A stretch of 64,000 nucleotides of DNA from Reclinomonas americana ATCC 50394 (Eukaryota; Jakobida; Jakobea; Jakobida), in NCBI GenBank assembly GCA_048213135.1, contig PS015009.1:1302001-1366000 (forward strand), given 5' to 3'. A program made the translations under genes and the position numbers. Below are positions 18,640-26,249 of this stretch, in pieces. Numbering within the stretch: the stretch's first letter is position 1; every line of letters starts with the position of its first letter. The notes beneath the pieces are model-generated. The model ran no database searches, was not told where the DNA came from, and saw only the letters and a program-made list of their open reading frames with translations.

Positions 18640-19005
18640 ATGAAAAAACTGTCTTTCCTCCTCCTGGCCTCCCTCTTTTGCGGATCTGTATTCGCCCAAA
18701 CCGAAATAAAGATCGAGGATATTAAAAACCACATCGGCGATTCGGTGAAAATATGCGCCAAAATATATGGCGGGGTGTTCCTGGGCCGTACCGATAATAA
18801 ACCCACCTTCCTTAACGTGGGCGGCGACTACCCCAACGCACCCCTTACCGTGGTAATTTGGCCACCCGTAAGGGCCACCTATGCCGGGCAGGAAAACCCC
18901 GAAACCTATTACAAAGGCAAAACAGTATGCATTTACGGCAAACTGGTACTGTACAAAGAAAAACCGCAGATTGTGATTGAGGATAAGAAGCAGATTGTGG
19001 AATGA
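18640..19005 (+). CDS. small exported OB-fold-like protein
   Basis: 121 residues with a signal peptide (MKKLSFLLLASLFCGSVFAQ). The mature part is all-beta in appearance (GDSVKICAKIYGGVFL, LTVVIWPPVRATY, GKTVCIYGKLVLYKEKPQIV), resembling small OB-fold or bOB domains found in exported bacterial proteins. It probably binds a ligand or protein in the periplasm; no function can be named. It lies directly after the 21-bp tandem array, so its promoter must be in or next to that array. Confidence 0.7.
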   Translation: MKKLSFLLLASLFCGSVFAQTEIKIEDIKNHIGDSVKICAKIYGGVFLGRTDNKPTFLNVGGDYPNAPLTVVIWPPVRATYAGQENPETYYKGKTVCIYGKLVLYKEKPQIVIEDKKQIVE

Positions 19006-19259
19006 GTGGATGTGCGAGTGGGAGAATATGCAGATGTGCGGATGATGGTAGTAAGTATTGAGTATAAAGACAGAACCGCCCGGTTTAGATAAATCCATCC
19101 CCATACTTGTTACCAGGCTCCTTTAGCGGTAAAAAAAGACGATGAATGATATGCGGTACAAGTGAGTGACCCGCCTTTGGACGGGCAAGCTACAACGATG
19201 ATGCCATGAAAAACCAATGCCGGTAACAAAATCTCTGATCAATAAGCAGTAGATAGGCC

Positions 19260-19284
19260 CGGGGTTCGAGTCCCAGCGGGATCA
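19260..19284 (+). other. tRNA 3'-end remnant (T arm and acceptor strand), copy 1
   Basis: A seven-base T loop TTCGAGT is flanked by CGGGG and CCCAG (four of five pairs). It is followed by a seven-base acceptor-like strand CGGGATC and a discriminator A. No matching 5' half, D arm or anticodon arm is found upstream, so this is not a functional tRNA gene. Confidence 0.6.
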
Positions 19285-19294
19285 CAAAAGGGTC

Positions 19295-19321
19295 ATTGGT
19301 TCGAATCCAATCCGGATCACC
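19295..19321 (+). other. tRNA 3'-end remnant (T arm and acceptor strand), copy 2
   Basis: A perfect T arm, ATTGG-TTCGAAT-CCAAT, is followed by CCGGATC, discriminator A and CC. The 5' partner GATCCGG is not present nearby. It lies 10 bp after the first remnant. Such remnants are left by tRNA-array decay or by integration at tRNA 3' ends. Confidence 0.65.
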
Positions 19322-19323
19322 CT

Positions 19324-19357
19324 CACCGGGGTCCCCTTCGGGAGACCCCGTCGGAAC
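19324..19357 (-). repeat. inverted copy of dispersed hairpin module B
   Basis: This is the reverse complement of the GTTCCGACGGGGTC...GACCCCGGTG hairpin seen four times at 7.6-8.2 kb. Module A arms (AGTATTGAG) occur on both sides, at about 19050 and 19368. Apart from these repeats and the tRNA remnants, 19006-19524 holds no gene. Confidence 0.75.
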
Positions 19358-19524
19358 ATTACGAGTAGCTAGTATTGAGACGGGTTGCCCGGTATGGCTA
19401 ACTCCTTCCGCATACTCAATACCTGATCCTTGCTACTAATTCCTAAATTTTTTCCTTCCTTCCCTCTTTCATTCCTTCTTTATTAAATACCTTTGTTTCC
19501 TCACTTTCACTCCACCATTTATTT

Positions 19525-20394
19525 ATGCTTAACCGATTATTACACTCCACAGCACTGGCTGCTGTACTCCTATTGTGTGCACTCAGCACAACCGCACAAA
19601 AAGTAAAGGAACCCACCTTCAGCAACAAGGAATGGACAACCCCTTACCAACCCTTCCGCATTGCAGGCAACCTGTATTACGTGGGTACTTACGACCTGGC
19701 CTGCTACCTTATTACCACACCCAAAGGAAACATACTCATTAACACGGGCACTGCGGCTTCGGCCACACAGATAAAGAACAATATTGGCAAACTGGGTTTC
19801 CGCTATGCGGATACCAAAATACTCCTCACCACGCAGGCGCACTACGACCATATGGGCGCTATGGCCGTCATTAAAAAACAAACCGGCGCCAAACTAATGG
19901 TACAGGAAAAAGAGGCAGACGTGCTTAAAACCGGCGGTAGCAGCGACTATGCGCTGGGTGGCGAGTTCAGCACTTTTACTCCCGTTCTCCCCGACAAACT
20001 GCTGCAGGACGGCGATACCATAAGCCTGGGCGGCATGCACCTGGTGCTGCTGCATCACCCGGGGCATACCAAGGGCTCGTGCAGTTATTTGTTTACGGTG
20101 AAAGACAATAAGCGTTCTTACAAGGTACTCATCGCCAATATGCCCACTATTGTTACGGAAAAACCATTTGCCGAGGTAACAGAATACCCCTCCATTGCGG
20201 CGGACTACGCCCATACTTTAAAGGCTATGAAAAACATTTCTTTCGATATATGGGTGGCTTCGCACGCCAGCCAGTTTGATCTGCACAAAAAACATAAGCC
20301 CGGCGCACCTTACAACCCCGCAGCTTTCTTTGACCAGGCAGGATATGATGAGGGGTTGGCAGATCTGCAAAAGGAATATGATGAGAAGAAGTAG
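19525..20394 (+). CDS. subclass B3 metallo-beta-lactamase, GOB-like
   Basis: 289 residues with a signal peptide (MLNRLLHSTALAAVLLLCALSTTAQ), so periplasmic. The metallo-beta-lactamase fold shows a zinc motif TTQAHYDHMGA in which the usual first His is Gln (Gln104, His106, Asp108, His109), then HPGHTKGS (His181) and VASHASQF (His247). Gln in place of the first His is known from the GOB branch of subclass B3 enzymes of Elizabethkingia. The family hydrolyses beta-lactams including carbapenems. No resistance or mobile gene adjoins it, so it looks like an intrinsic chromosomal gene flanked by dispersed repeats. Fold assignment is firm; substrate range is not visible. Confidence 0.9.
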   Translation: MLNRLLHSTALAAVLLLCALSTTAQKVKEPTFSNKEWTTPYQPFRIAGNLYYVGTYDLACYLITTPKGNILINTGTAASATQIKNNIGKLGFRYADTKILLTTQAHYDHMGAMAVIKKQTGAKLMVQEKEADVLKTGGSSDYALGGEFSTFTPVLPDKLLQDGDTISLGGMHLVLLHHPGHTKGSCSYLFTVKDNKRSYKVLIANMPTIVTEKPFAEVTEYPSIAADYAHTLKAMKNISFDIWVASHASQFDLHKKHKPGAPYNPAAFFDQAGYDEGLADLQKEYDEKK

Positions 20395-20758
20395 ATGTGA
20401 GTAGTGAGTATTGAGTAGCAAGACGGGACCATCCGACATTGACAAGTTAGTCTTGATACTGATTTTCTTTACTTCTTTTTTGACTCTGCTTGAAGTACTC
20501 ACCCGGGTCCTCTGCGAGGGACCCCGGCGGAACATCAGGGAGTAGTTAGTAGCTAGTATTGAATATTAAGTATCGAGACAAGACTTTCCCGGCATTGGTA
20601 AGTTCATCTTACTAATAAACTTATTTGCGGCTCTGCTCCTTTGCGAGCCTTGCGTGAAAAAGAGAAATCGGCCCAGCCGGCTTTGGCAAACTCATCTTGC
20701 TACTCAATACTAACTACTAACTACTTTTTCTACCTTTGCGGCAAATAACAGAACAACA
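20395..20758. repeat. dispersed repeat modules, gene-free
   Basis: Module A arms occur at about 20399-20420 and 20697-20722, an inverted module B at about 20501-20533 and a module C-like inverted piece (GCTCCTTTGCGAGCCTTGCGTGAAAAA) at about 20634-20660. No gene is seen. The next gene starts about 35 bp after the last arm. Confidence 0.75.
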
Positions 20759-21097
20759 ATGGCCGAATTTCCTCCCTGCCCCCTGTGCAAATGCACTTAT
20801 ACTTATGAGATGGATAACCTGCTCGCCTGCCCGGAGTGCGGACACGAATGGAATCCGAATGAAGCTCCTGCAAGCGAGGATGCTTTTGTAGTGAAAGACT
20901 GCAACGGAAATATCCTGCAAAACGGGGACTCGGTGGTTACTATAAAGAACCTTCCGGTAAGGGGCAGCTCTCAAAGTATAAAGGCGGGTACCAAGGTAAG
21001 AAACATTCGCCTGGTAGACAGCGATCACAATATAGATTGCAAAATAGATGGCTTTGGTGCGATGGCGCTTAAGTCGGAGTTTGTAAAGAAAGCGTGA
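20759..21097 (+). CDS. PhnA/YjdM family zinc-ribbon protein
   Basis: 112 residues. The N-terminus is a zinc ribbon, [25 protein letters not shown], with two CxxC pairs. It is followed by the PhnA beta-barrel domain ([20 protein letters not shown], then the family-typical [23 protein letters not shown] split). PhnA was once called alkylphosphonate uptake protein, but its real role is unclear. No phosphonate genes lie nearby. The whole family length is present. Confidence 0.9.
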   Translation: MAEFPPCPLCKCTYTYEMDNLLACPECGHEWNPNEAPASEDAFVVKDCNGNILQNGDSVVTIKNLPVRGSSQSIKAGTKVRNIRLVDSDHNIDCKIDGFGAMALKSEFVKKA

Positions 21098-21280
21098 TGC
21101 AAATGTGATGATCTGCCAATTAGATAATTTACCAATTCCTTCACTTCATAGCAGCTTTGCCGATATGCAGGAAGTTTAAGGCTCATTATTAACTTGACAG
21201 TTTGCGAGAGTTCCCGGCGGAACATGGGGGTTCCCGATATGGATAAGCTCGTCTTGCTACTCAATACTCACTACTCACGA

Positions 21281-21820
21281 CTACTTCTTCCCCTGTAATC
21301 CTTTTATAATTCCATCTTCAATGGTTGACTTCATGGTGATTACGGAATCCAGCTTGTCGTTGGGTACGGTGGTGGAGAGTATGTATTGCTTCAGTTTCCA
21401 GTCGGCACCCTGTTTTACTACCACGCCGGAGCCGCGGCAGACTTTCATTTGCGTGTTCAGCAGTTCGTCGAACCAGGCCAGGTCACCGGCAGGACTGAAG
21501 TAGATGTGGCGCTCCAGGGCGGTAAAGTCCCAGGCCTTGCCTTTATCAAAGAAAGGTTTCGCCCATGCCATGAAGGCTTTTTTATCCCAGCGCTCGGTGG
21601 CGTCGGTGCCGGCGAAAATGGCGTCTTCGGTATAGTAATTAAAGTAGCGGTTAAAGTCGGCGGTGGCTGCAGCACGGTTAAAGGAGTCGAGCATGGCGCT
21701 GATTTGCTGTGTTGCTTCGGTGGTGTTAATGGCTGGTGCTGTTTTTTCCTTTGCAGGTTCGCTGCAGGAGCTGATGCTGATGGTAAGAACAAGTGATACG
21801 AATGCGATGAGTTGCTTCAT
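21281..21820 (-). CDS. SnoaL/DUF4440-like lipoprotein
   Basis: 179 residues from the ATG at 21820, chosen because it gives a lipoprotein signal peptide with lipobox ISSC (MKQLIAFVSLVLTISISSCS). The mature part has the NTF2-like cone fold pattern: helices with ISAMLDSFNRAAATADFNRYF, the strand YYTEDAIFAGTDATERW, then GDLAWFDELLNTQMK and WKLKQYILSTTVPND. Members bind small ligands or act as minor enzymes in polyketide or nitrogen metabolism. Here only a lipid-anchored NTF2-like protein can be claimed. The 3' flank (21098-21280) and 5' flank (21858-21965) contain dispersed repeat modules. Confidence 0.8.
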   Translation of the reverse strand: MKQLIAFVSLVLTISISSCSEPAKEKTAPAINTTEATQQISAMLDSFNRAAATADFNRYFNYYTEDAIFAGTDATERWDKKAFMAWAKPFFDKGKAWDFTALERHIYFSPAGDLAWFDELLNTQMKVCRGSGVVVKQGADWKLKQYILSTTVPNDKLDSVITMKSTIEDGIIKGLQGKK

Positions 21821-21867
21821 GGTTGTTGTTTTTCGGGGGTAAAAGATAGGACAAAATGTGCGGAATA

Positions 21868-21965
21868 AGATAAGTAGTAAATAGCAGGTATTGAGTATTG
21901 AGACGGACTTATTCATACCTGCAGGCTCCATCATGCTACTTGCTACTCAATACTAACTACTACCC
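21868..21965. repeat. module A palindromic element
   Basis: Arms AGTAGTAAATAGCAGGTATTGAGTA-like on the left and TGCTACTCAATACTAACTAC-like on the right enclose about 40 bases (GACGGACTTATTCATACCTG...). It belongs to the same family as the elements at 7.6, 20.4 and 60.3 kb. Confidence 0.65.
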
Positions 21966-22045
21966 TCCACCGAACGTAGTTTTACCCATTCTTCCCGAAA
22001 ATTCCCTTTTTCCTTTCTCTTTTTGAAAAAAAGATGTACCTTGTT

Positions 22046-22066
22046 AATGTGTAAAAAATACACATT
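22046..22066. promoter_or_regulatory. palindromic operator candidate upstream of the amylase gene
   Basis: AATGTGTA-AAAAA-TACACATT is a perfect 8-bp inverted repeat around an A5 spacer, 67 bp before the amylase start. It could bind a dimeric regulator of the LacI or Crp type. No such regulator is encoded next to it. Confidence 0.5.
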
Positions 22067-22133
22067 GTGTTTTAATCCCGCTTGCAACCCATTTAACAGT
22101 TAATACTTATCCGTCTGTTAACTATTAAAACAT

Positions 22134-24476
22134 ATGAAAATGAAACAACAACTACCCATGCGTTTCGCATGTTTGCTTTCCATCTCCATTTTTTTATTGA
22201 CTACACACACGAAGGCACAGAACGATGTGATGATGCAGGCCTTTTACTGGAACACTCCCGTAAACGAAGGCACCAAAAACGGCAGCTGGTGGGATACACT
22301 CACGAGCAAAGCCACCACACTGAAGAATGCCGGCATTACCGGTCTGTGGGTACCCTGTCCGTCTAAAGGCAACTGGGGTATTACCGACATGGGTTATGGC
22401 ATCTACGACCATTACGACCTGGGCAACTACAACCAGAAAGGCTCTACCGAAACCCGCTTCGGCAGCAGAACGGAACTGGCTACCATGCTTTCCACTATGC
22501 ATAGTTCGCCCCGCATCAATGTATATGCGGATGTGATCCTTAACCACGTATACTCTGATGACAGTAACGACGAAAGCAACCCTGCTGTTAAAGCCTATAC
22601 TTTTGGCGAGGCACACAGCGGCGCCAATGTAGCTTACCCCACCAACGAGATCAGGTGGGTGATACCTTCTGCGGCGGCGGGCGACTACTACATCCAAATA
22701 AAAGGATTCAACCTGAACTGGGGTGCTTCATCTACGGAACGCGGTTATGATGTGAACATCAACTGGACCGGCGCTTCGTGGACAGACAATGGCGTTTGGG
22801 AAAGCGAACCCAACAATGGCAGCGGTCAATACAACAGCTTCCCCGGATCCGGACATACGGTTCGCGGGCACGCCCAAAACAGTTCCGATGTGGATGAATA
22901 CAAAATCACACTTTCCTCTGCACACGATATCGTGATCAAGTTAACAGCAAGAAGGGAACAGGCAAGTCCGTTTGCCTGGCTGTGGGCCGACCAGGTTAAT
23001 GGCTACTACCCTGTTGCCGTTTGGTATGGCAGCACTAACCTGGCCAATACCACGCTGGAGGCGCATACGAACACGCACATCACTTATGTGAACCACACCG
23101 GAACCGGTGAACCCAACTATTCCTGGAATTACACCCACTTTCACCCGGTAGACGCCAACGACTGGCTGGGCGGCCCCGGCAGCGATGAAGTGATCCCCAA
23201 TACCAAGTTCTTCGGTAATGATTTTAACACCTATTACGATACAGTAAAAAATCGTCTGAAAACATGGGGCTACTGGCTGGCCAACCAGGTGGGCTTTGAT
23301 GGCTTCCGGTTGGATTTTGTTCGCGGTTTCCAGGAATCGTTTGTGTCGGATTGGGTGAACAACCTGCCGCTGCTGAGCGGCAAGCAACGTTTCATCGTTG
23401 GTGAGTACTGGGGTTCTGCCTATCGTATCAAAAGCTGGGTGAACACCGTGGGATCGGGTGGTGCAAAAGTTACCGGTTTTGATTTTCCGTTGAAGAGTTC
23501 GCTTACCGATATGTGCAATGGCAACGGCAGTGGTTATAATATGGCGTGGCTGAACCATGCGGGCATGGTGAGGGACAATTCGGGTAACAGTCTGCCTGAT
23601 TCTACTGTGGTAGGCTTCTTAGAAAACCACGACACCGGCAAGGAGCACGACAAATGGGTGACCAAGGACTGGAAGATGGGATATGCTTTCCTCATCTTCC
23701 ACCAGGCCAAACCCTGTCTGTTCTATCCGCATTATTTTGGCGTTAAACAATACGATGCGCACGACACGACACAACAAGTGCAGGCGCCATCTTCTTTACA
23801 AACCGACATTAACAAACTGATCGAGATACGCAAGGATTACCTGGGCGGTGGCTTATCGGTATTGAGTGAAACGGGTAACCCCTATCCTTCCGGCGACACC
23901 TACAATGTGTATGTAGCCCGCCGCCAGGGCAATGGCACCAAGGCCGGCGCGGTGATCGTGATCAACAACCACGATAACACAACAAAAGGTTTATGGGTAG
24001 ATGTAAACCCTTCCGGTTATGAAAACTGGGCCAGCAAAACACTGGTGAACGCCATGAACGGAACCGATTCCGTGATTGTATACTCAGACGGCAGGGCATA
24101 TTTCTCCGCCCCGCCAAGAGGTTATACCATTTGGGTAAAGAAATCAGATTATGAAGCACTGTCTTCCAAAGGTGTGTTTACCCCGGCAGAAGAACCCGTT
24201 ATTGTTCCTGCTGAAAACAATAATGCATTGATGGTTTACCCGAATCCTGCCAGGGACATCGTTAACTTTTCCCTGCCGGTAAAAGAGACATCGCAGGTGA
24301 ATGTATTCATTACCGATGGTTCAGGAAAAAAAGTAGCGACTTTATACAGTGGCAAAGCGATGAAAGGTACCACACGTTTATCGTGGAACTGCTCCGGTGC
24401 TGCGGCTGGTAATTATTTCTTTATTGCAGATGATGGAAAAAGCATCATCAAACGCCAGGTGATCGTAAGCAGGTAA
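22134..24476 (+). CDS. secreted GH13 alpha-amylase with inserted domain and T9SS sorting tail
   Basis: 780 residues with a signal peptide ending TKAQ. It degrades starch or related alpha-glucans outside the cell. GH13 regions are visible: region I DVILNH (133-138), region II GFRLD with the nucleophile Asp394, region III VGEYW with the acid/base Glu424 and region IV ENHD (497-500). Residues about 160-320, in the domain-B position, hold an unusually long insert (IRWVIPSAAAGDYYIQIKGF ... SSDVDEYKITLSSAHDIVIK) resembling a beta-sandwich accessory domain, possibly for binding. The C-terminal 80 residues are a T9SS type A sorting domain (MVYPNPARDIVNFSLP ... KRQVIVSR). No SusC/SusD pair adjoins it. 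A perfect terminator follows. Confidence 0.93.
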   Translation: MKMKQQLPMRFACLLSISIFLLTTHTKAQNDVMMQAFYWNTPVNEGTKNGSWWDTLTSKATTLKNAGITGLWVPCPSKGNWGITDMGYGIYDHYDLGNYNQKGSTETRFGSRTELATMLSTMHSSPRINVYADVILNHVYSDDSNDESNPAVKAYTFGEAHSGANVAYPTNEIRWVIPSAAAGDYYIQIKGFNLNWGASSTERGYDVNINWTGASWTDNGVWESEPNNGSGQYNSFPGSGHTVRGHAQNSSDVDEYKITLSSAHDIVIKLTARREQASPFAWLWADQVNGYYPVAVWYGSTNLANTTLEAHTNTHITYVNHTGTGEPNYSWNYTHFHPVDANDWLGGPGSDEVIPNTKFFGNDFNTYYDTVKNRLKTWGYWLANQVGFDGFRLDFVRGFQESFVSDWVNNLPLLSGKQRFIVGEYWGSAYRIKSWVNTVGSGGAKVTGFDFPLKSSLTDMCNGNGSGYNMAWLNHAGMVRDNSGNSLPDSTVVGFLENHDTGKEHDKWVTKDWKMGYAFLIFHQAKPCLFYPHYFGVKQYDAHDTTQQVQAPSSLQTDINKLIEIRKDYLGGGLSVLSETGNPYPSGDTYNVYVARRQGNGTKAGAVIVINNHDNTTKGLWVDVNPSGYENWASKTLVNAMNGTDSVIVYSDGRAYFSAPPRGYTIWVKKSDYEALSSKGVFTPAEEPVIVPAENNNALMVYPNPARDIVNFSLPVKETSQVNVFITDGSGKKVATLYSGKAMKGTTRLSWNCSGAAAGNYFFIADDGKSIIKRQVIVSR

Positions 24477-24505
24477 ACGATAGTTTTTTATATAGCGCAT
24501 CAACA

Positions 24506-24542
24506 AAAAATTTCCGGAGCAGCAATTGTTCCGGAAATTTTT
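24506..24542 (+). terminator. intrinsic terminator of the amylase gene
   Basis: A 13-bp stem AAAAATTTCCGGA / TCCGGAAATTTTT closes an 11-nt loop, 30 bp after the amylase stop. Confidence 0.85.
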
Positions 24543-24651
24543 GCTCTAGCAGTCTTTGTTTTTAGTCCCGAAACCGGTAAGACACATTTTCATAATCTTC
24601 CCGTAACATCCGCGTAGCATTACGTTAATAATTTCGTGCAAAAGGGGCGAA

Positions 24652-25314
24652 ATGTTGTTGAGCATTTTCAGAAGGCAACCACTATTCTTTCTGTGCCTGT
24701 TTGGAGTAACAGTACCGGGGATCATTTGCCTGGTACTGTACCCGTCTAAGGATGTGTTCATTCAACTCAACATTTTCCACAACGATTACCTCAACACTTT
24801 TTTTGCCAACTATACTTTACTGGGTGATGGCGGTTTTACTATTGCCGTATTCCTTGTATTGCTATTGATGGATCGCCTCACGCTGGGTACACAGGTGCTG
24901 GCGGCCTACCTGCTCTCGGGCCTGGCTGTGCAAATACTGAAAATAACCGTAGCCGCACCTCGGCCCAGGGAAGTCATTCCCGCGGAAACCTACACCAACT
25001 TCATAGATGGTATTACCCACTATGGGTTCAGCAGTTTCCCATCGGGGCATACCGCATCTGCTTTTGCGCTGGCAACACTGTTTTGTCTGCATGCTCCGCA
25101 AAAGCAGCTGGGGTTTGTATTTGCCATACTCGCCATTGCGGTAGGATACTCCCGCATATACCTGGGTCAGCATTTTTTGCATGATGTAATGGCCGGCGCT
25201 TTGCTGGGCATCGTCAGCGCATTACTGGTGTACAGGTACGTACAGGAAGTGAAGACCGGCGGGTCGCCTGTTGCCAGGGCATCACAACTGCGCATATCAT
25301 TTGATCAACCGTAA
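24652..25314 (+). CDS. PAP2-family membrane phosphatase
   Basis: 220 residues with about six hydrophobic helices. The phosphatase signature is complete: KITVAAPRPRE (KxxxxxxRP), SFPSGHTAS (PSGH) and SRIYLGQHFLHD (SRxxxxxHxxxD). Members remove phosphate from lipids such as undecaprenyl diphosphate or phosphatidic acid on the outer face of the inner membrane. It opens a three-gene operon with a flippase-like protein (11 bp later) and an ArnT-like sugar transferase, so it may act on a lipid carrier or on lipid A. Confidence 0.9.
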   Translation: MLLSIFRRQPLFFLCLFGVTVPGIICLVLYPSKDVFIQLNIFHNDYLNTFFANYTLLGDGGFTIAVFLVLLLMDRLTLGTQVLAAYLLSGLAVQILKITVAAPRPREVIPAETYTNFIDGITHYGFSSFPSGHTASAFALATLFCLHAPQKQLGFVFAILAIAVGYSRIYLGQHFLHDVMAGALLGIVSALLVYRYVQEVKTGGSPVARASQLRISFDQP

Positions 25315-25325
25315 AATGAAAATTT

Positions 25326-26249
25326 ATGATCATCACCTTACCGGCGCCGTCGAAAAAATGGAAGCAGGGTATTAAACTGGCGCTGAAGATTGCCATAACC
25401 GTTATATGCCTGGCGTACATTTCACAGAAGATCGATTTTAAAAAATTGTCGGCGGCCATTTTGCACACACAACCTTTGTGGATAGTGCTGGGTGTAATGG
25501 CGTTTATGCTGTCGAAGTTATTTTCTTCATTCCGGTTGAATATTTACTTCAGCAATATTAACCTGCAACTGTCACAATGGAAGAACATTAAACTGTACTG
25601 GCTGGGCATGTTCTACAACCTCTTCCTGCCGGGATCTATTGGTGGCGACGCGTACAAAGTGGTTCGCTTGTCGAAAGACTATAACATTACTTACCGTAAA
25701 ACGGCCGCTGCGGTATTACTTGATCGTTTCAGCGGACTGGCGGCACTGGGTTTGCTGCTGGGCATTTTCTGGGTTGCTGTTTTCAACGGCGGAAATTACA
25801 GTGGCTGGATCATCGCAGGTATGGCGCTGATGATCCCCTGCTTTTATTTCGCTGTTAAAATCTTCTTCCCTTCCTTTATCAGCAGTTTCTGGCCCACTTT
25901 TGCCTGGGGCATGGCCGTACAGGTGCTGCAGGTGGCGGCCATGTACTGTATACTGCGGTCGCTGAACATCCACCAGCATATGGAAGCCTATACACTCATC
26001 TTCCTGGCATCGTCGGTAATGGCGGTGCTGCCCTTTACCATTGGCGGACTGGGCGCCAGGGAACTGGTTTTTGTATGGGGTGCACAATGGTTTTTGCTCG
26101 ACAATACCGTATCCGTTACCGCCAGTGCTTTATTTTATGCGATAACGGTAGTGTCCTCTTCCTTCGGGCTTCCTTTCATTTTCTTTGATCCTTTACAAAA
26201 TTCCGGCGAGGATGTAACTGCCCGCCAGGCTTATGACGCAGCCTCGTAA
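25326..26249 (+). CDS. lysylphosphatidylglycerol synthase TM-region / flippase-like membrane protein
   Basis: 307 residues and about eight hydrophobic segments. The UPF0104/LPG_synthase_TM marks are present: LFLPGSIGGDAYKVVRL and LPFTIGGLGARELVFVWGA. The family includes the MprF flippase part and YbhN-like proteins thought to move lipids across the membrane. It lies between a PAP2 phosphatase and an ArnT-like transferase and overlaps the latter by 17 bp, so a role in moving a lipid-linked substrate is likely (inference). Confidence 0.88.
   Translation: MIITLPAPSKKWKQGIKLALKIAITVICLAYISQKIDFKKLSAAILHTQPLWIVLGVMAFMLSKLFSSFRLNIYFSNINLQLSQWKNIKLYWLGMFYNLFLPGSIGGDAYKVVRLSKDYNITYRKTAAAVLLDRFSGLAALGLLLGIFWVAVFNGGNYSGWIIAGMALMIPCFYFAVKIFFPSFISSFWPTFAWGMAVQVLQVAAMYCILRSLNIHQHMEAYTLIFLASSVMAVLPFTIGGLGARELVFVWGAQWFLLDNTVSVTASALFYAITVVSSSFGLPFIFFDPLQNSGEDVTARQAYDAAS

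Noticed and set aside
19200-19325. A complete tRNA gene.
   Set aside because: Only T arms and acceptor 3' strands are seen; no D arm, anticodon arm or matching 5' acceptor strand occurs upstream.
22021-22045. A TTTG / TACCTTG promoter before the amylase gene.
   Set aside because: The spacing between the two elements is only about 11 bp, too short for the Bacteroidota consensus.
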